64,000 nucleotides of DNA from DATCKG01 sp036562385 (lineage in GTDB: Bacteria; Bacillota; Sulfobacillia; Symbiobacteriales; Symbiobacteriaceae), in contig DATCKG010000071.1 in the NCBI GenBank assembly GCA_036562385.1, forward strand, positions 1 to 64,000, written 5' to 3'. Positions 43,999 through 51,428 of this stretch are shown in pieces. The notes under the pieces were generated by a model, which had not been told where the DNA came from, did no database searches, and saw nothing but the letters and a program-made list of their open reading frames with translations. A program made the translations under genes and the position numbers. The first letter of the stretch is position 1; every line of letters begins with the position of its first letter.

Positions 43999-44039
43999 TC
44001 GCGTTCCTCCTTCGCGCCCCCCGCTTCAGGCGCCTCCGA

Positions 44040-44780
44040 CTATCGCTTGGCTTCCGTCGGTGATTCCACCACAATCATCCCGTCGCGGACCCTGGCCACT
44101 TCCGGGACAGGCTTCAGGTCCTCCTGTTCGTCCGGCGCCCTACCGATGACGTGGGCAATACGCAGTTGCGTGGGCCGCAGTTTCACCGCAGCCACAATCG
44201 CCGATTCGTTGCCGGTGCACCCTGCGTGGGCCACCCCCCGCAAGGCGCCCATCACCACGATGTGGCCACTGGCTACAACCTCTGCGCCAGGATTGACGTC
44301 ACCCAGGACGATTACATCCCCATCGTGCCGGACACTTTGCCCGGACCGGAGCGTTCGGGTGACCACCAGAGCGGTCTGCGATTCGGCAAGAAATGGAATC
44401 GCAGAGGAGCCGCCGGGCCGGGAATGCTGACCGGCGGCCTTGAGGGCGGCTTGTGCCTCGGCCACAGGATCGCCTCCTTCGGCAATCTTGCGGAGGGACA
44501 TGTTGGATTCTCCCAGGATGGCAGCGATGGCCGCCCGGTCCGCCTCGGAAAGGTGGCGCTGCCCGGTCTGCACGGTCACCTCGGCTCCCTCAAAAAACCG
44601 CTTGGACCGGGACAGCTTCTCCCGAAGCCGCCGGCACAAGTAGCCAAAATCGAGATCATCCGGGAGGAGAATGACGAGGCCTGAACGAGTCGTTCCGCGA
44701 ATCACGATATCTTGGCGCATTGGCTGTTTCACGACCCTGCAACCGGTGTCGAGATCCTCTGGGAGTAATTCTCCTGGCAT
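44040..44780 (-). CDS. minC: Septum inhibitor MinC
   Basis: The product has 246 residues. The N-terminal FtsZ-inhibiting domain (QDIVIRGTTRSGLVILLPDDLDFGYLCRRLREKL) is followed by a linker and a beta-helix domain with VVTRTLRSGQSVRHDGDVIVLGDVNPGAEVVASGHIVVMGALRGVAHAGCTGNESAIVAA, the MinD-binding hallmark. AGGAG lies 8 bases above ATG 44780. A terminator separates it from mreD, so it probably has its own promoter. Confidence 0.92.
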   Translation of the reverse strand: MPGELLPEDLDTGCRVVKQPMRQDIVIRGTTRSGLVILLPDDLDFGYLCRRLREKLSRSKRFFEGAEVTVQTGQRHLSEADRAAIAAILGESNMSLRKIAEGGDPVAEAQAALKAAGQHSRPGGSSAIPFLAESQTALVVTRTLRSGQSVRHDGDVIVLGDVNPGAEVVASGHIVVMGALRGVAHAGCTGNESAIVAAVKLRPTQLRIAHVIGRAPDEQEDLKPVPEVARVRDGMIVVESPTEAKR

Positions 44781-44863
44781 TCCTGCAACTCCTGCTTCGA
44801 TTTACAAATAATGTCGCCTCAGCCGCCGGTTCCTGGCAACCGGAAACCGGCTGGCCGAGTATG

Positions 44864-44890
44864 GAAAAGCGGGCCCTTCAGGCCCGCCGC
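44864..44890 (-). terminator. Terminator of the mre operon
   Basis: GCGGGCC-TGAA-GGCCCGC followed by TTTTCC on the minus strand, three bases after the mreD stop. Confidence 0.8.
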
Positions 44891-44892
44891 GA

Positions 44893-45408
44893 CTAGCGTC
44901 GACGCAGTTCAATCGTACCCCGGGGATCTGGTTTCAGGTACAGGTAATACCGATATAGCTGACGATACACAATCAGCGTCAGCACCATCGCGTAGACCGC
45001 TGCCGGCAGCACAGTGGACCGAAGCACCCTTGCCGGAACTTCCCAACCATACAGGAGCTGGCAGATCAGCTGCACCGCCTGGTTGAGAATCGATCCGGCA
45101 AACCCGGCCACCGGGGCCATCAAATAGTTATCCTTAAACACCTTGTCCTCCAGTTGACCAACAGCCAGCCCCACCAATCCCAGGGAGAGTACGTGCAGGC
45201 CAATGAACCGGCCGGTGGTCAGGTCCACCAGCAGACCGCCCACCACACCGGCGCCCAGCCCCACCTCCCAACCGAAGAGGAGCCCGTAACAGACCACCAC
45301 CACCAGGATGAAATCCGGTGCCACCTGCCCGATGGACAGATGGGCGGCGACGACCGACTGCAGCAGGTAGCTGACAACCACGATGGCGGTCAGTCCCCAG
45401 TACCTCAC
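44893..45408 (-). CDS. mreD: Rod-shape protein MreD
   Basis: The product has 171 residues and five or six membrane helices (PDFILVVVVCYGLLFGWEVGLGAGVVGGLLVDLTTGRFIGLHVLSLGLVG). It couples MreC to the elongation complex. The ATG overlaps the mreC stop (45405-45408), the usual mreC-mreD coupling. Confidence 0.9.
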   Translation of the reverse strand: MRYWGLTAIVVVSYLLQSVVAAHLSIGQVAPDFILVVVVCYGLLFGWEVGLGAGVVGGLLVDLTTGRFIGLHVLSLGLVGLAVGQLEDKVFKDNYLMAPVAGFAGSILNQAVQLICQLLYGWEVPARVLRSTVLPAAVYAMVLTLIVYRQLYRYYLYLKPDPRGTIELRRR

Positions 45409-46259
45409 GGGGTCTCCTCCCCTCCGGCTGCCGCGGTGGTGGGATGAAGAACCACCTGAACGACGTCTAGCTTATTGAAATCCACCGCCGGCCGTATGTT
45501 GACGTACTGGTTGAAGGTCGAGCTCCCCTCTCCCAGACTGTCCACATAGCCGATCAACAGATCGGGCGGTATGACACCCTGGCCGGAGGTGAAGACCGGC
45601 TGGCCCACCGTCACAGCCGGATTGGTGGAGAAAAATTTCATCCGTACAAATCCGCCCTGAACGGTTTCAATCACGCCCAATTCGCCGGAGGGCAGTTTGG
45701 CTCCCGCGCCGAAACCGCCCTGTCCAAAACCCGCATCCACCACCAACTGCACCTGGGCCGTAAACGGCGTGGTGTGGCTGACTTTCCCGACCAGCCCCTG
45801 CCAGTTGATCACGGCCATGTTGGGCTGCACACCATCCCGGCTGCCCCGGTTGATGGTGATGGTACGGTACCAGTTGTCAGGCGACCGGCTGATCACTTCA
45901 GCCGTCAGCAGCGGATATTGGGAGCGCTCCTTCATCCCCAGTTCGCGGCGAAGCTGCTGGTTTTCCCGCTCCAACAGCTCGATGCGGGCAGCCAGCTGCT
46001 CCGCCTCCCGGGCCTTCTCCTGGAGCCGGGCGTTTTCCTCCCGCAGGTGTATCAGTTCCCGTACTCCTCCGGCCACGCCCCGCACCTTACCCGCTGCCCA
46101 GTCCGTAGCGACCTGCAAAGGATAAAGGACTGTAGCCAGAGCCTTTTCCAGAACCGTAACCTCTGCTCGTCCCTGGGCGGTGACGGTCATCAGACCGAAG
46201 ATGATGATCAACGCCACCAACGCAGCGCCCAGACCGCGTAACTGTCTGTTGTTTCTCAT
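45405..46259 (-). CDS. mreC: Rod-shape protein MreC
   Basis: The product has 284 residues. One N-terminal membrane helix (GLGAALVALIIIFGLMTVTAQG) is followed by a coiled coil (LIHLREENARLQEKAREAEQLAARIELLERENQQLRRELG) and the beta domain with VISRSPDNWYRTITINRGSRDGVQPNMAVI. It scaffolds PBP2 and RodA outside the membrane. Operon mreB-mreC-mreD. Confidence 0.94.
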   Translation of the reverse strand: MRNNRQLRGLGAALVALIIIFGLMTVTAQGRAEVTVLEKALATVLYPLQVATDWAAGKVRGVAGGVRELIHLREENARLQEKAREAEQLAARIELLERENQQLRRELGMKERSQYPLLTAEVISRSPDNWYRTITINRGSRDGVQPNMAVINWQGLVGKVSHTTPFTAQVQLVVDAGFGQGGFGAGAKLPSGELGVIETVQGGFVRMKFFSTNPAVTVGQPVFTSGQGVIPPDLLIGYVDSLGEGSSTFNQYVNIRPAVDFNKLDVVQVVLHPTTAAAGGEETP

Positions 46260-46280
46260 CGGTACCGCGGCGGAGGTTCA

Positions 46281-47303
46281 CTACGACCGCCTTGCCACCC
46301 GCCTTAGGGTATCGATGTCCTCCAAGCACTTGCCCGTACCCCTGACCACGCAGAGCAGGGGGTCGTCCGCCACATGGACTGGCATGCCCGTCTCCTTGGC
46401 GATCAGCACATCCAGGCCCTTCAGCAGGGCGCCGCCGCCGGTGAGGACAATGCCCCGGTCCATGATGTCCGCCGCCAGTTCCGGCGGCGTGTTCTCCAGG
46501 GTGATCTTGATGGCCTCGAGAATCGCACCGATGGGCTCCGCCATCGCCTTGCGAATTTCTTCGGAGGTCACCCGCAGGGTCCGAGGCAGACCGGTGACCA
46601 GGTCACGGCCCCGGATCTCCATGGACTCTTCCGGCCCCACGGGATAGGCGGAGCCGATGGTCATCTTCACTTCTTCGCCGGTGCGCTCGCCGATCAGCAG
46701 GTTGTAGGTGCGCTTGACGTACTGGACGATGGCCTCATCCAGCTCGTCGCCGGCCACCCGGATCGACTTCGCGGTGACCAATCCACCCAAGGAAATGATG
46801 GCCACCTCAGTGGTACCGCCACCGATATCCACCACCATGCTGCCCGTGGGCTCCGCCACCGGCAGCCCCGCGCCGATGGCCGCAGCCATCGGCTCTTCGA
46901 TCACATAGGCTTCCCGGGCGCCCGCCTGCAGGGCGGCATCCTGCACCGCCCGCCGCTCCACGCCGGTGACACCCGACGGAATGCCGATCACCACCCGGGG
47001 GCGGAAGGGCGCCCGTCGGGGAGATGCCTTCTGCAGGAAGTACTTCAACATCGTCTGGGTGATGTCAAAGTCGGCGATGACGCCATCCTTCAGCGGCCGA
47101 ATGGCTATGATGTTGCCCGGGGTGCGGCCCAGCATCTGCTTTGCCTCTGAACCGACAGCCAGCGGTTCCTTGCGGTCCCGGTCCACGGCTACAACAGACG
47201 GCTCTTGAATCACAATGCCGCGTCCCTTGACATACACCAGCGTATTGGCTGTACCAAGGTCAATTCCCATGTCTCGTGCAAACATCTGCATGAACGACAC
47301 CAC
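46281..47303 (-). CDS. mreB: Actin-like rod-shape protein MreB
   Basis: The product has 340 residues. Actin-fold phosphate motifs are DMGIDLGTANTLVYVKGRGI, MVVDIGGGTTEVAIISLGG and VLTGGGALLKGLD; EEPMAAAIGAGLPV is the family linker. GTG 47303 has AAAGGGGATC above; the internal ATG 47285 (MFARD) is an alternative. Organises side-wall synthesis. Confidence 0.95.
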   Translation of the reverse strand: MVSFMQMFARDMGIDLGTANTLVYVKGRGIVIQEPSVVAVDRDRKEPLAVGSEAKQMLGRTPGNIIAIRPLKDGVIADFDITQTMLKYFLQKASPRRAPFRPRVVIGIPSGVTGVERRAVQDAALQAGAREAYVIEEPMAAAIGAGLPVAEPTGSMVVDIGGGTTEVAIISLGGLVTAKSIRVAGDELDEAIVQYVKRTYNLLIGERTGEEVKMTIGSAYPVGPEESMEIRGRDLVTGLPRTLRVTSEEIRKAMAEPIGAILEAIKITLENTPPELAADIMDRGIVLTGGGALLKGLDVLIAKETGMPVHVADDPLLCVVRGTGKCLEDIDTLRRVARRS

Positions 47304-47334
47304 CCAGATCCCCTTTCCACTGGCAGCAGCTGGT

Positions 47335-48045
47335 CTAGGTCCACTTCACTAGCCCGCGTTCCCGAAAACTAACATACCGGCCGTCGCCGACGACCAGGTG
47401 ATCCAAGACCTCGATACCCAAAATCCTGCCAGCTGAGATGAGTCGCTCCGTGACAACCCGATCCTCGTGGCTCGGCGACGGATCCCCACTGGGATGGTTA
47501 TGGGCCAGGATAATGGCATACGCACTGCGCCGTATTGCCGATTTAAAAACCTCTCTGGGGTGAACCAGCGAAGCCGTTAAGGTACCCGCTGAAATGGATT
47601 CGATATCGATCACCTGATTCTTGGCGTTCAAGAGGATAACCACAAACTGTTCATGTTCCAGATGGCTCATGCGCGGGGCCAGATACTGGTAAACCGCCCG
47701 GGGATTGGACAGTTCCACCCGTTCTGGCAGAGGCCCGCTGCCAGCCCGCAGCCCCAGGTGCAAGGCCGCGAGAATCTGGCACAGCTTGGCCACCCCAATG
47801 CCCGGAATCGCCTCCTTCAGTTCCGAAGCCCGAAGCTGAAGAAGCGCGCGCAGGCGGTTCTGTGGATCCTTCGACTCACAATGATGCAACAGTTGATAGG
47901 CCAATTCAAGGACGGATCGTCCCTTTGTACCAGTTCCCAGTAAGATCGCCAGCAACTCGGCATCGGTCAACGCCTCAGGGCCCAGCCGAAGGAGCCGCTC
48001 CCGGGGCCGTTCCTCCCGGGGAAGCGCCTTAAGTGGAACGCTCAT
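47335..48045 (-). CDS. radC: RadC-family JAMM domain protein
   Basis: The product has 236 residues. An N-terminal helix-hairpin-helix (ELKEAIPGIGVAKLCQILAALHLG) is followed by a MPN+/JAMM domain with ILAHNHPSGDPSPSHED (His-x-His and Asp ligands). The ATG at 48045 has GAGGGATGA above. Its genetic role in repair or recombination remains disputed. It lies between maf and mreB as in Bacillus. Confidence 0.9.
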   Translation of the reverse strand: MSVPLKALPREERPRERLLRLGPEALTDAELLAILLGTGTKGRSVLELAYQLLHHCESKDPQNRLRALLQLRASELKEAIPGIGVAKLCQILAALHLGLRAGSGPLPERVELSNPRAVYQYLAPRMSHLEHEQFVVILLNAKNQVIDIESISAGTLTASLVHPREVFKSAIRRSAYAIILAHNHPSGDPSPSHEDRVVTERLISAGRILGIEVLDHLVVGDGRYVSFRERGLVKWT

Positions 48046-48071
48046 CCCTCTGCCCCTTTCCGGGGGCTTCC

Positions 48072-48644
48072 CTAGAGGACTTCTACACCGAAATGGGAGA
48101 GCATCTGCGCGATGCGGCTGAGGGGAAGCCCGACCACGTTGAAGTAATCGCCACAAATCGACTCGATCATCGCCGCGGCCCGCCCCTGAATCCCATAGGC
48201 GCCGGCCTTGTCCATCGGCTCGCCGGTGGCCACGTAGCGCCGGATCTGCCCCTCGTCCAGCGGACGGAAGCGCACCTTCGTCACCTCGTGCTCCACCCGG
48301 CGGCGGTCCCCCTGCAGGACTGCCACGCCGGTGATCACCTCATGCTCCCTGCCCGAAAGCCGCCGGAGCATGGCCACCGCTTCCTCCCGATCCCGCGGTT
48401 TGCCCAGGACCTCCCCGTCCAAGACCACGATGGTATCGGCGCCAATCACCAGGGCATCGGGATAACGGGCAGCTACCTCCCGGGCTTTGGAAAGAGCCAG
48501 ATGCTCGGCCAGCGGGGCCGGCGGGAGCGGCGGATGGCTGTGTTCATCGTATTGACTGGGTATCACGACAAAATCCAGACCCAACTGGTGGAGCAGTTCC
48601 CGACGGCGGGGCGATCCAGAAGCCAGGATGATCTGCAAGCACAT
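48072..48644 (-). CDS. maf: Maf nucleoside triphosphate pyrophosphatase
   Basis: The product has 190 residues. IILASGSPRRRELLHQLGLDFVV is the Maf P-loop-like start; GADTIVVLDGEVLGKPRDREEAVAMLRRLSGREHEVITGVAV is the catalytic region, and YGIQGRAAAMIESICGDYFNVVGLPL the C-terminal site. The Arg and Gln positions fit the dTTP/UTPase subfamily. House-cleaning of modified pyrimidine nucleotides. In the operon just above radC. Confidence 0.92.
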   Translation of the reverse strand: MCLQIILASGSPRRRELLHQLGLDFVVIPSQYDEHSHPPLPPAPLAEHLALSKAREVAARYPDALVIGADTIVVLDGEVLGKPRDREEAVAMLRRLSGREHEVITGVAVLQGDRRRVEHEVTKVRFRPLDEGQIRRYVATGEPMDKAGAYGIQGRAAAMIESICGDYFNVVGLPLSRIAQMLSHFGVEVL

Positions 48645-48659
48645 CACCTCGAACCGGAA

Positions 48660-48962
48660 CTATGAATTGCGCAGAGCTAGCCACAGGGCCACCACCAGGC
48701 CCAGGGCTCCGGCCAGGGAAAGCTTCAGCTGTATACCCAGGGTAATCAGCATGAAGCCCAGGTTTACCTGGGTGGGGTCGAACCCCAGACTCAAGGATTT
48801 CTCCAGCATCGGAACCTGTGGAGCCAGGGCCGTGCCCACCAACTGGCCCACGATGGTTCCGACCACAGCCCACAAAGCGACCAGCCAGCCGCGACGCACC
48901 GGGAATGCCTCCTGTCTCGGTTGCTGTGGGACGGATCGTTTCCAACCGTCAAGACTCCCCAT
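48660..48962 (-). CDS. DUF4321 membrane protein
   Basis: The product has 100 residues. A short polar N-terminus precedes two membrane helices (GWLVALWAVVGTIVGQLVGTAL and ALGLVVALWLAL) with a middle helix LGFMLITLGIQLKLSL. This is the DUF4321 pattern, a small protein found next to maf in clostridial genomes. Function is unknown. First gene of the operon leading to maf, radC and mreBCD. Confidence 0.75.
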   Translation of the reverse strand: MGSLDGWKRSVPQQPRQEAFPVRRGWLVALWAVVGTIVGQLVGTALAPQVPMLEKSLSLGFDPTQVNLGFMLITLGIQLKLSLAGALGLVVALWLALRNS

Positions 48963-49015
48963 GGTTTCGGGGCCCGCGGCACGAAATCCTGTCGGTGCTG
49001 TCTGCTTCCGCCGTT

Positions 49016-49045
49016 AGAATAGCAGACCGCCGGGCTTCCTGGCAA
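49016..49045 (-). promoter_or_regulatory. Promoter of the DUF4321-maf-radC-mre transcript
   Basis: TTGCCA (49045-49040), 18 bases and TATTCT (49021-49016) on the minus strand, just downstream of the preceding gene's terminator. Confidence 0.5.
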
Positions 49046-49075
49046 TATCTTCCAATCGCTGGGACCCACAGAAGG

Positions 49076-49098
49076 CGGCCGCCCTGCCAGGGCGGCCG
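49076..49098 (-). terminator. Terminator of the SPOR protein gene
   Basis: CGGCCGCCCTG-C-CAGGGCGGCCG is a perfect stem followed on the minus strand by CCTTCTG, directly after the stop codon. Confidence 0.75.
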
Positions 49099-49106
49099 GA
49101 GAGTCG

Positions 49107-49919
49107 CTACGGCATGTTATAGAAGGAGCGGTACTGCTCCAGAAGGGCGGCGTACCCGTCAAGGGCTGCCTGATACTCCTCGCTGGTGGGATCGCCGGCG
49201 GCGGTCTCAAAGGCCTGAGCGTTGGCCTGGACGGCCTCAGCCAGTTTGACGAACTCCTGCACCTTGGCGTCGCTTTGCTCCTTCAAGGCGGCGACGTACT
49301 CGCCCAGCTTCTCCCCCAACCCTGCGATGGTGTTGACCCCGGAAACGCTGTGGGAGCCGCTTTCAAGCCAGACAGCCACATCGTAAAGGTAGGCGTTCAC
49401 CAGGTCGAGCCCCTTGCGGACGTCCTCCCCGGCGCCGGCAATGACCGGAATTGCCTCGGGGTCATGTACCACGGCGATTTCCACCGCATAGGTCTCTCCC
49501 AGGTGCTGGGACAGCTCCTGACGGGCCTGCTCCGCCGCCTCAGCGCTGGTAAAGGGGCCGGCCAGCACCCGGATCAGGCCGGACTCGTTGCGGGGAGCGA
49601 CCATCACGGGATAGTTGCTGTCGCTCAGGTTGGCTACCAGGGACCGGGCGCCTGCCGCGGATCGGAACGCACCCACCTGTACGAAATGCAGCTGGAAATC
49701 ATGCGGCTCCGAGATGGTTTCCAGGCTGCCGGCCTTGGGCTGGGCCACCAGGTTGTTGCCGGGGGGCACCACGTCGGAAACGGGGGTATCGCCCAGGGTG
49801 CTGAGATATCCGCCCAGATACCAGGCCCCAACCAGTGCCAGGATGGTGGCAAGAATGAAACCGCCGCCGCCCCACCGGTCGGTCATTTTCTGTTTCGCTG
49901 TCCGTCCGAAACGATGCAT
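49107..49919 (-). CDS. SPOR domain-containing membrane protein
   Basis: The product has 270 residues. A basic N-terminus, one membrane helix (GGFILATILALVGAWYLGGYL) and a SPOR domain (FQLHFVQVGAFRSAAGARSLVANLSDSNYPVMVAP ... LIRVLAGPFTSAEAAEQARQELSQHLG) are seen. The C-terminal 120 residues form a mostly helical region of unknown role. SPOR domains bind denuded peptidoglycan at septa or spore coats. GGGAGGG lies above ATG 49919. Confidence 0.88.
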   Translation of the reverse strand: MHRFGRTAKQKMTDRWGGGGFILATILALVGAWYLGGYLSTLGDTPVSDVVPPGNNLVAQPKAGSLETISEPHDFQLHFVQVGAFRSAAGARSLVANLSDSNYPVMVAPRNESGLIRVLAGPFTSAEAAEQARQELSQHLGETYAVEIAVVHDPEAIPVIAGAGEDVRKGLDLVNAYLYDVAVWLESGSHSVSGVNTIAGLGEKLGEYVAALKEQSDAKVQEFVKLAEAVQANAQAFETAAGDPTSEEYQAALDGYAALLEQYRSFYNMP

Positions 49920-50053
49920 CTCGTTCCCTCCCGCTCTAGGGTGGTATACCCCGCCGGTGGGACGGCACGCACCTGGCCCGGCCATCCGCCCGGGCAGGGT
50001 CCGTTCCGCCCTAGCGGGTTTTTCCACACCACCCTATGCGGACAGGGTTTCCG

Positions 50054-51349
50054 TTATGCGTCTTGTCCGGGGTGCATGTACCGCCTGGCTGGCCTCACGG
50101 TGTAAAAGGAGCCGGTAACCAGCACCAGGTCACCCGGCCCGGCCGCCGCCAGGGCGGCCTCCAGGGCGTCCACCACCGAGGGCATGGCCACGGCCTCGCA
50201 CCCAAAAGACCGGCACAGGCCCTGCAATTCTGGGGCCGGCAGGGCCCGGGGGCTCTCCGGCGCGGCCACCCAGACCTGCGCCGCCAGATCCAGCAGGGGC
50301 TGGAGCATCCCGGGGACCTCCTTGTCCGCCAGCACCCCCAGCACCAGCAGGACCCGGCGGCCCGGAAAGTACCGGCGGACAGCAGCAGCCAGGGCGCCGC
50401 ACTTGGCGGGGTTGTGGGCTGCATCCAGCAGCACGGGCACCCCTGCGGCCGTAAAGACCAGTTCCATCCGCCCGGGCCACACCACCTCGGCCAGCCCTTG
50501 GCGGATCGCTTCCGCCGGAACCCCGGCCAGCTCCAGGACCCGCAGGGCCACCGCGGCGTTGGCCGCCTGATGTTCCCCCAACAGGGGCAGCCGCAGCCCC
50601 CGGTACCAGCCCCGGGCGCCCAGCAGATCCAGCACCTGGCCATCCAGCCCGAAGGAAACGACCCGCCAGTCCTCCGGCGTCACCTCCACCAGCGGCGCCT
50701 CCTGCGACAGCGCAATCTCCCGGATCACCGCCAGGGCGCCGGGGTGATCGGTGCCGGTCACGCAGGGCACCCCCGGCTTGATGATGCCGGCCTTGTCCCG
50801 GGCAATCTCCTCATGGGTGCTGCCCAGCCACTGGGTGTGGTCCAGCCCGATGTTGGTGATGCAGGTGATCGCCGGGTAGGGCACGACGTTGGTGGCGTCG
50901 TACCGGCCGCCCAGCCCCACCTCCAGGACCAGCCAGTCCACCTGCTGCCGGGCAAAATACTGAAAGGCCGCCGCGGTGATCACTTCAAACTCGGTAGGCT
51001 GTTCCCAGCCCTCCGATACCATGGCCTCCACCTGCCGGCGCACCGTGGCAATCAGTGCGGCCACCTCTTCCCGGGCAATCTCCCGCCGGTCCACCTGCAT
51101 CCGCTCGGTAAACCGCTGCAGGGCGGGGGAGGTGTAAAGCCCCACCCGGTATCCCGCCGCCCGGAGCCCCGCCTCCACCATGGCGGCCACAGAGCCCTTG
51201 CCGCTGGTGCCGGTGATGTGAATCACCCGGCCTACCCGCCGCTCCGGATGGCCCAGCCGCCGGAGCAGTTCCCGGGTCCGCTCCAGCCCCGGCTTGATGC
51301 CGAACCGGCGCAGGCTCCGCAGATAGGCCCGGGCCTCTTCGTACGTCAT
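50054..51349 (-). CDS. folC: Folylpolyglutamate/dihydrofolate synthase
   Basis: The product has 431 residues. Mur-ligase type ATP motif HITGTSGKGSVAAMVEAGL, FKEITRAAF-like second motif (FEVITAAAFQYFARQQVDWLVLEVGLGGRYDATNVV) and DHTQWLG are intact; LLDAAHNPAKCGAL is the C-terminal domain. It glutamylates folates. ATG 51349 starts the usual MTYEEARAYL; GGAAGG lies above it. Follows valS as in Bacillus. Confidence 0.93.
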   Translation of the reverse strand: MTYEEARAYLRSLRRFGIKPGLERTRELLRRLGHPERRVGRVIHITGTSGKGSVAAMVEAGLRAAGYRVGLYTSPALQRFTERMQVDRREIAREEVAALIATVRRQVEAMVSEGWEQPTEFEVITAAAFQYFARQQVDWLVLEVGLGGRYDATNVVPYPAITCITNIGLDHTQWLGSTHEEIARDKAGIIKPGVPCVTGTDHPGALAVIREIALSQEAPLVEVTPEDWRVVSFGLDGQVLDLLGARGWYRGLRLPLLGEHQAANAAVALRVLELAGVPAEAIRQGLAEVVWPGRMELVFTAAGVPVLLDAAHNPAKCGALAAAVRRYFPGRRVLLVLGVLADKEVPGMLQPLLDLAAQVWVAAPESPRALPAPELQGLCRSFGCEAVAMPSVVDALEAALAAAGPGDLVLVTGSFYTVRPARRYMHPGQDA

Positions 51350-51379
51350 GGACCGATTCGCCTTCCCCATGCATCCATC

Positions 51380-51409
51380 GGGCGCCGCAAAGCAAGCTTT
51401 GCGGCGCCC
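51380..51409. repeat. Perfect 14-base inverted repeat between valS and folC
   Basis: GGGCGCCGCAAAGC, two bases, then the exact complement. No T-run follows on the minus strand, so it is not a standard valS terminator; it could be an mRNA processing or pausing site. On the plus strand ATTTTCC follows, but no plus-strand gene ends here. Confidence 0.8.
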
Positions 51410-51428
51410 ATTTTCCTGCGTCGTCGTG

